From Triplophysa rosa (lineage: Eukaryota > Chordata > Actinopteri > Cypriniformes > Nemacheilidae), in the NCBI RefSeq assembly GCF_024868665.1, contig NC_079914.1, forward strand, positions 4,731,859 to 4,795,858: 64,000 nucleotides of DNA, written 5' to 3'. The position numbers were made by a program, and so were the translations under genes. Shown here one piece after another: positions 1-10,134 of the stretch. Every line of letters begins with the position of its first letter. Positions within the stretch are counted from its first letter, which is position 1. The notes beneath the pieces are model-generated. The model saw only the letters and a list, made by a program, of their open reading frames with translations. It did not search any database and was not told the DNA's origin.

Positions 1-200
1 TGAACACATACAAAGATATTTGGAAGAATGCTTGTAACCAAACACTTCTCGTCCACCACTACCATAGTAGGAAAAATGACAATGGTATTCAAAAGTGCCC
101 CAAAAACTGTTTGCTTTTTTCATAATTTATGCAGATTCGTAACAAATTGAGGGTGAGTAAATGAAGACAGTATTTTCATTTTGGGGTAACTGTTCCCTTA
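1..200. repeat. Short palindromic DNA repeat, partial copy A
   Basis: Right part of a short fold-back repeat that recurs at about 12.2, 26.8, 30.4, 36.8, 40.6 and 47.5 kb. The shared core reads like 'agatatttggaagaatg' and the end 'gagggtgagtaaatga'. The left end lies outside the window. This kind of non-autonomous element is very common in cyprinid genomes; the superfamily is not settled here, although the 36.8-kb copy is flanked by TTAA. Confidence 0.7.
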
Positions 201-996
201 CTGCAGTTACAGCAAATAACAACATGACTTTTTTTAACTTAAATTTAATTAATAAAACAGATCAAAATTCTAAATAGAATTAATGAAATAATGGAATGTA
301 ACATGATTACTGTATTTAAAAATCATGTCAACTGATCATGTGCCTGAATTACACGCCTAAGACATCCAACATCCTCACTTAATGGAGATAAATACAAATA
401 ATCGTAATACATTCAGACACGCAATTAAAAATGATTCTGCCATTCCATGCCTGGCACTATATTCAACATATGACATCCTCATATTTCCTGTACTTGTGGC
501 TCTAAAGAAAATAATGTCTCTCTCCCCTTTGGGTTTGTGGTGTTGGTGGTGTTGGTGTTGTTGTTATTTTCTTTTTAGACTTTTTTTAACCTACACTGTC
601 AAGAAACGTTTTAATAACCAGAACTGACAAGTAATTATACGCACAACTCTCCTCATTCGTCTCCAATTATCCCTCAACACCTCAACCTCAGACCAATTAT
701 TCCAAAATGTGCTGCTTTGTCTCGTTTCTTTTTTCGTGTCTTATTTTCGGAAAGCGGAACCATTCATTTGTGTTAAGAGTACATTGTTCACTAGTCAATA
801 ATTGGAATAAAGTATAAAAGCTTCGATTCATTTACAGCCTCACAAATAGTTTTTTTACATTAATAGTCTTATTTTTATAGAACTGCCGTTTAATTGTAAA
901 CAATATTAATTTGAGCTTTAAGTTCAATTTATTTAATTTAAAATAGGCCCATTTATTTACTAAATACACATTAGTGGCTTTATTATATATAATTAA

Positions 997-1001
<5 letters not shown>
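201..1001. other. Unassigned AT-rich DNA
   Basis: No recognisable gene or element. A short 'ttggtg'-rich tract lies near 540-560 and gives a Trp/Cys-rich low-complexity ORF that I do not regard as coding. Confidence 0.5.

Positions 1002-1036
<35 letters not shown>
1002..1036. repeat. (TA)n microsatellite
   Basis: About 17 uninterrupted TA units, seen directly. The Tyr/Ile-repeat ORFs that cross it on both strands are translations of the microsatellite. Confidence 0.97.
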
Positions 1037-1038
<2 letters not shown>

Positions 1039-1120
1039 CAAATGGAAGAAAAAATATTTTGAAAGTTGGTGGAAAGTTGTTTTTTTTGCAACAGCAAAGC
1101 TACAACATTGTTTTTATAAA

Positions 1121-1322
1121 TCGGATGTGAACTCAAAGTGCTGTTTGGCGTTTCCAAGTGGCCTTTTTTGTTGTCACATTATAATGATCCTTTTAATATA
1201 TTTATGTTAATTTAATTAATTGGATGTGAACTTCCCAAATCAAAATGCTGTTTGGTGTTGGCCATTTTTAATGTTTTCACATTATAATGAACATTTTTAT
1301 ATTTGTGTAAATTTAATAAATT
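1121..1322. repeat. Two-unit tandem repeat of about 100 bp
   Basis: Two diverged head-to-tail copies, 1121-1218 and 1219-1322. Each begins with 'ggatgtgaact', passes 'atgctgtttgg' or 'gtgctgtttgg' and 'cacattataatga', and ends in 'aatttaat'. The second carries small indels relative to the first, so the duplication is not recent. Confidence 0.75.
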
Positions 1323-1334
1323 AGATATGTATAT

Positions 1335-1462
1335 TACATTTACATTTATGCATTTGGCAGACGCTTGCAATTACATTGCATTGTACTACATTTCTTTCTG
1401 AACGGATCGAACCCATTACCTTGGCGTTGCTCGCGCCATTCTCTAACCACTGAGCCACAGGA
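1335..1462 (-). mobile_element. tRNA-derived SINE, minus strand
   Basis: Read on the minus strand, the element starts with a tRNA-like head. An A-box-like stretch lies at the complement of 1441-1457 (GTGGCTCAGTGGTTAGAG type) and a B box, GGGTTCGATCC, at the complement of 1404-1414. The tail is the widespread fish motif whose complement is 'ttatgcatttggcagacgc' near 1345-1363. The middle is shortened compared with typical cyprinid copies. Such SINEs are transcribed by RNA polymerase III from the internal boxes and copied by a partner LINE. No functional tRNA fold is implied. Confidence 0.85.
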
Positions 1463-3303
1463 AAGCTCATATTATATATTTTCTGGCTTTCTGGCCATTC
1501 AAAGCCCTGCTGATCCTCCTGCCAAACGTTTACCCAGCATCTCAACCAACCTCCTGTCTGCCCTTTCCACCACCATTATCCCATAATTCACATGCTAGCA
1601 GACAATTCATCCAGCGAACAATGTTCAGCAGATAAAGACACCGCCTGTTTATAATAAGACCAAGATTGAAGAACTGTAATCATTTCATTTTCAGGTTTGT
1701 CCTTACAAAATTGGCAAGACTTGAGGGGTTATCAGTAACAATAAGATCTGTATCATGTTTTTGTCCACCAAGAGAACTCCAAAGACTAAAAAACAGCACT
1801 TCGTGTTATTCAGTCAACTGATCATGAGGACACCAAAAAAACATGTACGTATCCAACCATCATCATCTCCAGATTCAAGACGCCTTGCCCTTTCACGCTG
1901 ATCCATGACCAGTTTTGGGATTTTCCTTACTAAGGTTATGATTTGTAGCTCTGACAGGAACACTGTTCCAAGCTTAGCGTAAAATAACATCCACCATGAA
2001 GCGAATACGACAACACCTTAATTTCCCTTGTGTACGTATGCGTCTCTCCATCTTGCCTTTTTCTCTTTCTTCCCCAGCTGGATTATTATCTGAAAGAACG
2101 CGGCATGGCAAAACGCAGGGCTTGTTTTATGAAGTCCCCAATCTAAATGTCACTACGACCCACTGTAGTGCTAGGCTTTGTGGGTAGGTGATCACCGCTG
2201 GGCGGCTGTTTTGCTGCGACTGCCGAATCTCCTCAGGATCTCGTCTGAGCGAGCGACGTAGATGACAGTGAACATGTCGGGGACCTAGGAGAGGTCAGCT
2301 CCTACTGCTACTGAGCATCGTTCGACATACCGGCTGTGACAAGTCTCGCGCATGCACGTTCGCACTTTGACGGCGGGCAAACAGATGCTCGTGGAACCGT
2401 GTCTCTGCGTGACATACGTTCACGTCTGTGTTCTTTCTAAGATGGAACCTCATGTTTGACTCCTTGAGCTGAAAAAAGAAGGCAAATGACAAGAAGCCGA
2501 GGCAGAAAAGGCTCAGTAAGAAAAGCAAAAATTAAAAAACAACAACCGTGGGAGCTCTGTAGGCTTTGATTTATCTTGAGTCTGCTTAAGCATGCGGGCA
2601 CCGCAATACAAGCACAGTGGCGTTTCATTCAGAAAGCATTGAGAGTATCAATCGTATACTGTGCTGCCACTTAAATTTTATCGCAGTCCGTATTTTTGCC
2701 GGTTAGGGAACATTAAAGAGTCGAAACAGATCCCCCGTTGTATGCAAGGCCCTTTTGGACAGACACAAACCTGCCGCTCCTGGGAGGACGGCCAGGTCTT
2801 GCGCCTTTAAGCCGTAAAAGAGCGCATGACTTATGAACGTGTGGTGTTAAAGAAAGATGGAGAAAGAGAAACCGGAGATCGATATTTAGGTTGATGCAGT
2901 TGGCAGCTTTCAAACGTGGCAGCCAGAGATGGGAGGGGGTCCGGCGTCAAATTTACAACGCCGAAAGCCGCGAAAATCCCCATAAAGCATTGCATCCTAT
3001 TGTACAGCTCCCTCCCACTGGATTCCTCTTTAAAAATAAAGGTGATGGAGGATAAAGCTTCGAGCACAATAGCTAAAGGGTGAAATAGTCAAGGCTTATA
3101 AATCACTCGACGGGGACAAAAGTGTTGAGTCTAGGACCGCCAAAAACAGCGACACAGAAAGTCCTTCAGGTGCACATCTGTGAGGAGAATGTGTCAGTAG
3201 GAATTAATAAAACTGTCTCGAGCCATTCAATTTTAATTAAGGGCTTGAGGGGTCTTGGAAGTGCATTTTTAAGTGAAATGATCCCACCCTCTACTGGCCC
3301 ATC
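1463..3303. other. Unassigned, repeat-poor non-coding DNA
   Basis: No domain, repeat or splice-bounded ORF recognised. Base composition is close to even in parts (about 2180-3060) and complexity is high. Short ORFs on both strands have no recognisable features. A conserved non-coding element is possible here, but this is inference. Confidence 0.4.
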
Positions 3304-3393
3304 CCAGACCTTACAGTAACCCCAAGGATGGCCTTCACCGAAAATGCATTCTGACATCCAAATAAAACTGCCAAGCAAAGCGCAGTATGATGC
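3304..3393. repeat. Copy A of a ~90-bp diverged duplicated segment
   Basis: Aligns without gaps to 10387-10476 in the same orientation, with about 64 of 90 positions matching by eye. Shared blocks include 'gccttca', 'aaatgcat' and 'caaataaaac'. No TIR or poly-A tail marks it as a known transposon. It could be an ancient repeat or a duplicated regulatory segment. Confidence 0.6.
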
Positions 3394-3454
3394 TTTTATT
3401 ACAAGCTATTGTGTGTGACCTTGAGACATCAGCAGCCTTAATATTACACTGAAC
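3394..3454. other. Unassigned spacer
   Basis: Short spacer; nothing recognised. Confidence 0.4.
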
Positions 3455-3754
3455 TATAGACACTGTCACCAACTTTGCTCACGATTGACGCCGATGACTA
3501 AGTGAGCAATGTAAACACTGGTCCAGAGACACTTCCTGTTTCTGTTTTTTTGTTTTATTTCACATATTTTAATTATAGTAATAATTATATATAAAATAAT
3601 TAAGTCTTGAAGATCGCTTTATTTTATTTTTTACTTAATTTCATTCTTAATTTACTGTTGGTTGCATTTTGTTGTATTGTTTGTTTACGCTAAAAAAAAA
3701 CTGAAAGAGGAAGTGTTTGCGGGGTGTTGTTTACGTCTTCTAAAATAGTCTATA
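3455..3754. mobile_element. TIR element (tatagac...gtctata family), copy 1
   Basis: Ends in short inverted repeats ('tatagac' and 'gtctata') with a mirrored subterminal 'acttcctgttt' / 'gaggaagtgttt'. Copy 2 at 21504-21740 has the same ends and the same 'aacactggtcca' and 'acttcctgtttc' interior. The centre is an AT-rich linker. It is non-autonomous; the superfamily is unassigned. Confidence 0.6.
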
Positions 3755-4509
3755 CAATTAACCACTTTACATTAACTATTGTAAAGTAACAAAACTGCTA
3801 TTTAATCTTACTGGTTAATAATAGATTCATGTAAATTTTCAGTCGCAAAAAAAGATGAAAATGAGCATCCCTAGCATTTAACATTCAAACACTTTAATCA
3901 AAATAAATAATTCATAAGCTGTTTTGAAAAAAATGTCCCCGTAGGGTCAAAAATGACTGGTTTTACTATGTTTGTGGAGACATTTGGAGTTTACCGGGAC
4001 CACATTGGTTTATAACACAGTGTAACAAATTGTTTTGTTTCGCCAGACCTTTTTATAGTTCTTGTACAATCCTGTGCAACTATTGTGGTAGTATTTATTT
4101 TCATGTAGCAACAATTCAAGTTCAAGTAAATTTTGAGCTTATATCATTAATTATGATATATTGGTATATTGCAAATAAACAAAAACTATACCAATTTTTA
4201 CATAAAAAAAATCAATTGTCACTTTCAGAAAATTCTAGAAATTTCTGTAGAACAGGGAAGGCGGGATGAAGCGATGATGACTACGTCTGAAACTTGGTTC
4301 GTGAGGACAGTATTAGTCATAAAAGACAAAAACCATCAAATGTACGTGCACTTCTGAAGTTTTGAATGTTAAACTGTTGTTTTGAGCTCAGTGTTATGCC
4401 AGTACCTTGTCATTTCTGTATTCAAGTAATAATACCGAAATGTATAAATGTTTGAAAGTATTTTTTAGTTTTTGGCGAGTACCGTCGATAGTAAAAATAT
4501 GAATGTGAT
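3755..4509. other. Unassigned AT-rich DNA with a 29-bp LTR-like fragment
   Basis: Mostly AT-rich with no gene. Positions 3883-3911 are identical over about 28 bp to the 3'-end-like part of the solo LTR at about 4557-4585 ('cattcaaacactttaatc' and onward), so a small fragment of the same LTR family may lie here. Positions 4505-4509 (gtgat) are the left target duplication of that LTR. Confidence 0.45.
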
Positions 4510-4652
4510 TGTAGCAAGGTTTAATAAAACGGAAGGAAGGAGGCGGGAACCGGCGAACATTCAAACACTTTAATCAAAATAAATAAACAATAAATCCAGC
4601 AGTAAAACAGGCCGACAGCCCCTCACGGACGACTGCCGGCCACACGAACATA
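4510..4652 (-). mobile_element. Solo LTR, part 1 (interrupted by the DIRS element)
   Basis: Together with 9961-10134 this forms one LTR of about 317 bp. On the plus strand it begins 'tgtagcaagg' at 4510 and ends 'cctcgtcaca' at 10134, so both ends are TG...CA. Flanks are a perfect 5-bp target duplication, gtgat (4505-4509 and 10135-10139). The minus orientation is suggested by a poly(A)-signal-like attaaa complement near 4569-4574 and a TATA-like cataaaagg complement near 10009-10017. No internal retrotransposon region remains, so it is a solo LTR left by LTR-LTR recombination. A 5-bp duplication fits Ty3/Gypsy or a related LTR element; the family is not determined. Confidence 0.85.
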
Positions 4653-4711
4653 AACGTCTTGGTTACGGATGTAACCTCGGTTCCCTGATGGAGGGAACGA
4701 GACGTTGTGTC
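4653..4711. repeat. DIRS outer edge (3' end of element)
   Basis: 59-nt terminal segment starting 'aacgtcttgg'. Its exact reverse complement is 4931-4989 in the internal complementary region. In DIRS elements this pairing is thought to restore the ends during reverse transcription. Confidence 0.9.
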
Positions 4712-4864
4712 GAACCGACAGAATGGGGTTTGTCTTGAGAACCTATCATCTTCTGAGTATTTAGAAAAGGCCAATGAAAATTGGCGAATGAAATTTGCAT
4801 GCCGGGCTCCTCCCCGGATGTCCGGGTATAAGAGGGAAGCCGGCGTGCTCATTCATTCACCTTT
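4701..4864. repeat. DIRS inverted terminal repeat, left
   Basis: 164 bp that match, by eye without mismatch, the reverse complement of 9775-9938. It includes 'gcatgccgggctcctccc' and 'ggataagagg'-type sequence. Near-identity of the two inverted repeats contrasts with the ruined coding region. Confidence 0.9.
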
Positions 4865-4930
4865 GGTCTGAGGAGCCTAAAGCATCCTCCCCCGACCGCT
4901 GGGGTGGGCGGCCAGTGTTGTGGCATGAGG

Positions 4931-5036
4931 GACACAACGTCTCGTTCCCTCCATCAGGGAACCGAGGTTACATCCGTAACCAAGACGTTCCCTTTCTGTC
5001 GGTCTCTCGACGTTGTGTCGAACCGACAGAATGGGG
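4931..5036. repeat. DIRS internal complementary region (ICR)
   Basis: Positions 4931-4989 are the exact reverse complement of the left edge 4653-4711. Positions 4987-5036 are the exact reverse complement of the right edge 9911-9960. The two halves share the trinucleotide GTT at 4987-4989, the same triplet that occurs (as AAC) at both ends of the element. This is the defining ICR of DIRS1-type retrotransposons and shows what the circle junction of this family looks like. Confidence 0.93.
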
Positions 5037-5769
5037 TTCCTATGGAAAACGCCACAGCACTGAGCCGCGTCACAATCTCTGCGGAGCGACGTTGACTGGC
5101 CTGGGCGAGTCAGACGAACACGCTAACGCGAAATTATGACCTTCCAGTGGAGAGGAAGGGGGACCCAGAGCTTTCCACAAAAAGTTGGGAAGCCCCCTAA
5201 CGCCGGCCGTCACGGGCGGAGGCCTAATTCTCTAAATGGCGAGAAGCCGCCCGGCACCGTACGGGCCACTGGGTAAGCATTATTCCCCCTGGGGGAAAAA
5301 CGCTGCAGAGGCCACTACCTACCGTAGGGAGGAATTAGTGGAGACACCACATGGTCTCACCATCAGGGGAGAACTCATGGGAGGAATGTGCGGACTGCAG
5401 GAGTTAACCGCAAGGTGGGAGTCCACCTGGGGAGGTCATGGGTTGCCAAGGTGGGACCAATCATGAGGATACATCAGACGGAACAGCCCACGGGGGGGGG
5501 GTTACCACGTCTGGAGCACTAGGTCCGGTTAGAGCTATGTGGAATAACTCAACTGTTCCCCGGCCTAAGGGGGCAGGGCTGCTCTGCCCAGCCTGTCCCC
5601 TGGAAGGGTGCTTAGTGATGGATGGAATGCCTGTTCTTTACCCGAGGGGAAAGAAGTGAGGCGGGATCGCCACTGCTCCCCCCGGAGGGGGAAGGGCTTC
5701 CGCAGGCGTACGCCCTACCGGCTGCCGGTCCCACACCTTGCCAGGATGCGGGCTGACACCGGTTCCGCG
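5037..5769. other. DIRS 3' non-coding region
   Basis: GC-rich stretch between the ICR and the recombinase remnant. ORFs occur on both strands but none shows a recognisable domain. It is part of the DIRS element. Confidence 0.55.
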
Positions 5770-6687
5770 CGTAGGTATTAGAACCTCACGGAGTTGTTGG
5801 GCATAGCCCAACCCGCAGCTCTGCAGATGTCTGCCAGAGAGGCGCCCTGAGCCAGTGCCCATGAGGGGTGTGCCTCACTCCCAACGGGCAGGGGCGAATT
5901 GAGATCGGTATGCCCTAACGAGGGCATCCACGATCCAGTGCGCCAGCCTCTGTTTGGAGACAGCCCTCCCTTCTGCTGACCTCCGAAACAGACAAAGAGC
6001 TGCTCAGAGCTTCTGGGCTCTGCGTGCGGTCCAAGTAGAGGCGCCGTGCGCGTACTGGACACAACACGGATAGGTTGGGTCTTCCTCCCCGGTGGGGAGC
6101 GCCTGCAGGTTCACCACCTGGTCTCTCGGGAGAGTGGTGGGAACCTTGGGCACGTAGCCGGGGCGGGGTCTCAAGATAACGTGAGAATCCCGGCCCCGAG
6201 TTCTAGGCAATCTGTGGACACGGAGGGTGCTTGTAGATCCCCTACCCTCTTGGAGGTGAGCGCCATGCGGAAAGCCGTCTTTATCAAGACTGAGAAAGAG
6301 CGGCAACCCCGAGAGGCTCGAAGGGGGCGGGGCCTCTTGAGGCCCGCCACCTAGGTCGCAAGAGGGTACGGAGCGCGGATAAGGTGGTCACCCTCTCGCG
6401 CCCCTTAGGAACCTAATGACCAGGTCGTGCTGTCCCAGAGGCTACCCAGCACTTGGGTCATGATGAGCGGCCGTAGCGGCTACATACATTCCCAGTGTGG
6501 AGGGGGAGAGGTTACTCCCCCGTCTCTCTTGAGGACGGGACAGCTCGTACCCGACCGAGCAACTCCGCGGGTCTTCTCGCCGAGAAGAGCACCAGGACGA
6601 GAAGAGGCGCCACCTATGGGCGTATAGCCGCCCAGTGGCCGAAGCCCTAGCCTGAGTGACGTCCCAACCGGACCGGGGGTGGGTCAC
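5766..6687 (-). pseudogene. DIRS tyrosine recombinase remnant
   Basis: Three minus-strand reading segments together resemble the YR protein of fish DIRS elements. The N-terminal part is at about 6687-6442 ('SSWCSSRREDP', 'LSPSTLGMYVA'), the central part at about 6190-6080 ('VILRPRPGYVPKVPTT'), and the C-terminal part at about 5990-5778 ('EQLFVCFGGQQKG', 'ASLADICRAAGWAMPNN'). The enzyme should cut and join the circular DNA copy into the host genome. It is dead: the reading frame changes at least twice, the segment where the HxxR motif belongs is shortened ('EAHPSWALAQ'), and a stop codon falls immediately before the Tyr codon at the end of 'NNSVRF'. Family assignment rests on remembered motifs. 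Confidence 0.85.
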
Positions 6688-7383
6688 TCAGGATCTCCTC
6701 GTCCCGTCCAGACATGGAGACCAGGTTTTGCCTGGGATGCCGTAACGTGCCCCTTCCCCTGGGGAAGCTGTCCGCCAGGGGGAGCGGCCAGGGGGGAGTT
6801 GTTGTCAGAGCCTCAGCTCCGAGAACCAAGTCCTGGTTAGGCCAAAGGGGCGTAACTAGTACCACTTGATGCTCCTCTTCCCTGGCCTTGCACAGGCCCT
6901 GTGCAATGAGGCTCACTGGGGGGAAGCGTACTTCCGCTTGTCCCGCGGCCAGCTGTGCGCAAGGGCATCCGTGCCGAGGGTCCTCGGACAGGGAGTACCC
7001 AAGCGGACAATGGGAGGAGTTCGGGGAGGCAACAGGACCACCTGTGCCTGGCCAAACTGCCCCCAAATGAGCCGGCTGCGCGGGGACGGAGTCGGCACTC
7101 TCCGCGAGGCATCGACTGACGAGAGAGCGCATCGGCTGTCTGGTTCAGGACGCCTGGGATGTGTGTGGCTCACAGGGAGCTGATCACCTGCTGACTCCAG
7201 AGGAGGAGGCGTCGGGCAAGTCATGTTAGCTGCTGTGAGTGAAAGAATACGCCACCGCAGCTGTGCTGTCCGACCGGACCAGCACGTGCTTCCCTGCACG
7301 AGAGGTAGTAGTCTCCTCAATGCAAGTAGCATAACCAACAACTCTAGGCAGTTGAATGCCAACGCAGGCGGGGGCCCGTCCAC
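6647..7383 (-). pseudogene. DIRS RNase H and downstream conserved domain remnant
   Basis: Minus-strand segments carry the RNase H-like motif 'NCLELLVMLLALRR' near 7353-7312, then 'LIWGQFGQAQV' and 'GTDALAHSWPR' near 7000-6930. In another frame they continue with 'FPPVSLIAQGLCKAREEE' and 'PPWPLPLADSFPRGRGTL' down to about 6690. This block follows RT in fish DIRS polyproteins. The frame switches near 6925 and several indels disrupt the RNase H fold between about 7310 and 7060, so no enzyme activity is expected. Confidence 0.8.
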
Positions 7384-7419
7384 TGCCCCGCCTCTTGTTA
7401 CAGGGGGACCGCTGACTGT

Positions 7420-7663
7420 CTGATCCTCAGGCAGTTCAACACTGACCGGGCGCCTTTCTTGGGGACAATGAAGTACGGGCTGTAGAACCCGCTGAACATC
7501 TCGGCCGGTGGGACGGGCTCGATCGCTCCCTTCACCAGAAGGGAGGCGACCTCCGCCCGAAGTACGGGGGCATCCCTGCCTCTGACTGAGGTAAACCCCG
7601 GAACTTGGGCGGAGCTGTAGCGAACTGAATCGCGTAGCCGAGACGGATCATCTTCCTCAGCCA
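7420..7663 (-). pseudogene. DIRS reverse transcriptase remnant lacking its core
   Basis: The minus strand encodes 'MIRLGYAIQFATAPPKFRG' (about 7652-7590), the upstream edge of DIRS RT. In another frame it continues through a block resembling the start of the RT fingers, ending 'YFIVPKKG' near 7460. From there the sequence jumps straight to material that normally lies after the palm domain. The catalytic YxDD region is absent, so an internal deletion of most of the RT is inferred. Confidence 0.75.
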
Positions 7664-9361
7664 GCCTGAAAGTCTGGGAAGCTGAGACCAGGCTCCCAGA
7701 ACTGACACAGGGGGACTAGAGGTTTGATCTGCTTCATCGCCCCCGCAGAGGGTGGTTCGATGGCTAGCAGTACGGATTCCTTGCCGAGGGAGGACCCCCG
7801 GGGAGGAGATCGGCTCTGCTGTTTTTCCTGCCTGGCAATTGTCTGGCTCGACGCACTGTCTGTCTGAGAGTGCTGAAGGCTGGTGTTTATACTCGACATT
7901 GCGCTTCGCCATGACGCAACGTCGAGTTTGCCGTTCACCGTCGTGCAGAGGGTGAGAGCGGCTGTGGTAACCCAGAGAGAGAGGAAACTCTCCTTTTTGA
8001 GAGTAAGTGGGCGCCACCCCCCGGAGGGGGCCAGCAGATGGAGGGACTGGGCAGGATCCGTCCCTATCCGACTTCCCAGCGATGTGGCTGGGGTCGGGCC
8101 CAATGGTAGCCTCGATCCCCCTGATGTGTTCCCATGACTGCCGCTGCCCCGCGGCTGCTGATGGGGCGATGGTCTCCTCTTTGCTGTCTCCTCCAGGGGG
8201 GGCCGCCTGAGTGGGGGGCACCAGAGCTGGAGGGCGTTGAAGAGGACCAGGGCTGCTGGGAAGCAGACAGTGCACGGGACTCGACGGCCGAGGTGGCAGA
8301 GTTGCGGCATGGAGGACTGCTTCCTACTGTCGAGAACCCTCCGGGGAGGCCGCGTGCAGGTCTCGCGCCCCCCCGATGGGGGGTGAGCGGGGCCGCTGCG
8401 GCTCGACAGTAACACCAACCAGCCCCCCCTTGCGAGATGGGTACGTCGAGAAAGCGGACCTTCTCAGCGTTACTCATCTGCGCAAGTATTGGCCAGAGGA
8501 GTTTCTCATGGACCACAAGTGTGGACATCGTCCGACCCAGGGCCCGCGTGGTCACCTTGGTTGCCCGTAGAGCGATGTCGGTGGCGGCGCGGAGTTCCTG
8601 CATAAGCGCTGGGTTGGTCTGATCCTCGTAGAGCTCTCTCAACGCCCTGGCCTGGCAGGAGCCATAGCGTGGAGAGAGGAGGCAGCTTGGTCCGCCGCAA
8701 TTTAAGCTCTCGACACCAGAGATGCCGAGACACCACATGCTTTGGACGGGAGTCTAGGTCGAGCCCTCCCAAGTGGCCGCCACCTACAGGCACGAGTGCA
8801 CCGCGGCGGCATACTCCACCTGGGGGACACCGACGCATCCTCCAGCTGTCTCAACCTCGAGGGAAGAGAGGGTGACAGAACTTTGTTTGACGTGAAACGT
8901 GCCGGGAAGGGGCGTTTCAGGTCTTACAAAGTTCCTCATGCACTTCCGGTAAACACGGCACTGGGGGCGGGCGCGGCTTGGAGCCGCGCTCAAACCCGAG
9001 GTGCCATGTAGCCAGCCGCGAGCGCCGGGAGAGGCAGTGCGGGCACTGCAACCCAACACTCACGGCGGCCCGGGAAAGCATGGCTGACATCTCGACATCC
9101 GCTTTTTCCTGGGCTCGACCCCCCGAGGGAGGGAGCCCGAGGAATCGTCGGAGTCAGATGGCAGTACGTCACCCCCCGATGCTGCAAGAGAATCTCATCA
9201 TCACGCATCGTGTCCGAATACGTGATTGAGGAATAAGACGGCGGACCGTCTTTTTTTGGGGAACAGTCAGACGAGCGAAACGAGTCCGTGAACGGTCCGT
9301 GAGCCGTGGCTGGCGGATTATCGCTCACAGTAATCCTCATATCACCCTCGCTGCTTGCCAT
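7664..9361 (-). pseudogene. DIRS gag remnant with LAP2alpha-like domain
   Basis: The minus-strand region ahead of RT is a set of overlapping open segments (8990-9361, 8064-8738, 7657-8418). The recognisable core lies at about 8648-8427 and reads 'RALRELYEDQ', then 'LRATKVTTRALGRTMSTLVV', then 'EKVRFLDVPISQGG'. This is the fish DIRS Gag core related to the LAP2alpha-specific domain, which is thought to be a domesticated DIRS gag. Downstream is Pro/Ser/Arg-rich and low complexity. Frame changes prevent a full-length product. A likely start is the Met at 9361. Confidence 0.75.
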
Positions 9362-9774
9362 AGGGGACGGCAGGGCCGTAGTCCTGCCGCCACGGAACGG
9401 GGAGCAAACGAGGTGGTGGCTGAGTCCCGTGGGAACACAGCCACCTGTGACGCAACGTCTGAATCGTCACCGCCCGCAGTGCGGGCAGGACGTATCCACA
9501 ACGTCTGCCCCAGCGTACTGGAAGCAGGCATTGTGTCCGTCCCCCTCCTCGATGAGTGTGTTGCACCCATGAGAACAGCGGGACAAGCCACGCTGGAGAA
9601 ATTTACTCTTTTAGAAAAGGAAATTTTTGCTCGAACACCTCCGGAACTGCCGAGACGCCCAGGGGAGAGTCACTGCAGGAAGGGACCGTCCGCTGTCCAC
9701 GTCGTAGATTCCAGCAGAAAGAATGATCACCCAGATCGTAGAGAAGCTCACCAGATGGTAGGCTCTGAAGAACA

Positions 9775-9938
9775 AAAGGTGAATGAATGAGCACGCCGGC
9801 TTCCCTCTTATACCCGGACATCCGGGGAGGAGCCCGGCATGCAAATTTCATTCGCCAATTTTCATTGGCCTTTTCTAAATACTCAGAAGATGATAGGTTC
9901 TCAAGACAAACCCCATTCTGTCGGTTCGACACAACGTC
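9775..9938. repeat. DIRS inverted terminal repeat, right
   Basis: Reverse complement of 4701-4864. It lies at the 5' side of the coding strand, so it would carry the element's promoter. The unique outer edge continues to 9960, and 9911-9960 is copied in inverted form within the ICR. Confidence 0.9.
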
Positions 9939-9960
9939 GAGAGACCGACAGAAAGGGAAC

Positions 9961-10134
9961 AAAACTTAATTGCCCGGTCCTCTCTCGCCGTATTCCCCTG
10001 CCGCTCGGCCTTTTATGCTTCCGCTCCTCCGTGAGAGATACGAGGCCGGAATGATGCCCAGCTGACACTCATTATCAATCGCGTCCCGGCCTCGCTTCCT
10101 CCCCCACGGCTCTCGTCACGCCTCCCTCGTCACA
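9961..10134 (-). mobile_element. Solo LTR, part 2
   Basis: Continuation of the LTR that starts at 4510. It includes the TATA-like complement near 10009-10017 and ends 'cctcgtcaca' at 10134, followed by the right copy of the 5-bp target duplication gtgat (10135-10139). Confidence 0.85.

Larger units (their letters stand above)
4653..9960 (-). mobile_element. DIRS1-like tyrosine-recombinase retrotransposon, decayed
   Basis: A 5.3-kb GC-rich element on the minus strand with the hallmark DIRS architecture: inverted terminal repeats (4701-4864 against 9775-9938), unique outer edges, and an internal complementary region (4931-5036) matching both edges. Both ends carry the trinucleotide AAC (GTT on the coding strand) and there is no target duplication of its own, as expected when a tyrosine recombinase integrates a circular intermediate. 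In coding order, remnants of gag (LAP2alpha-like), RT, RNase H, the post-RNase H conserved region and the recombinase follow from about 9361 down to 5765. All are broken by frameshifts, and the RT core is missing. It sits inside the solo LTR 4510-10134. Confidence 0.93.

Noticed and set aside
382..627. 81-codon Trp/Cys-rich ORF
   Set aside because: Low-complexity 'ttggtg' tract; no domain, no splice context.
832..1210. Tyr/Ile-repeat ORFs on both strands
   Set aside because: Generated by the (TA)n microsatellite.
1335..1462. Functional tRNA gene
   Set aside because: A and B boxes are present, but the sequence continues into a SINE tail and no full cloverleaf is evident.
4795..9790. Many long plus-strand ORFs in the GC-rich block
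   Set aside because: They are shadows of the minus-strand DIRS coding region; high GC lengthens random frames and none shows a domain.
4653..9960. CpG island or host gene cluster
   Set aside because: GC-richness is explained by one retrotransposon with inverted repeats and an internal complementary region.
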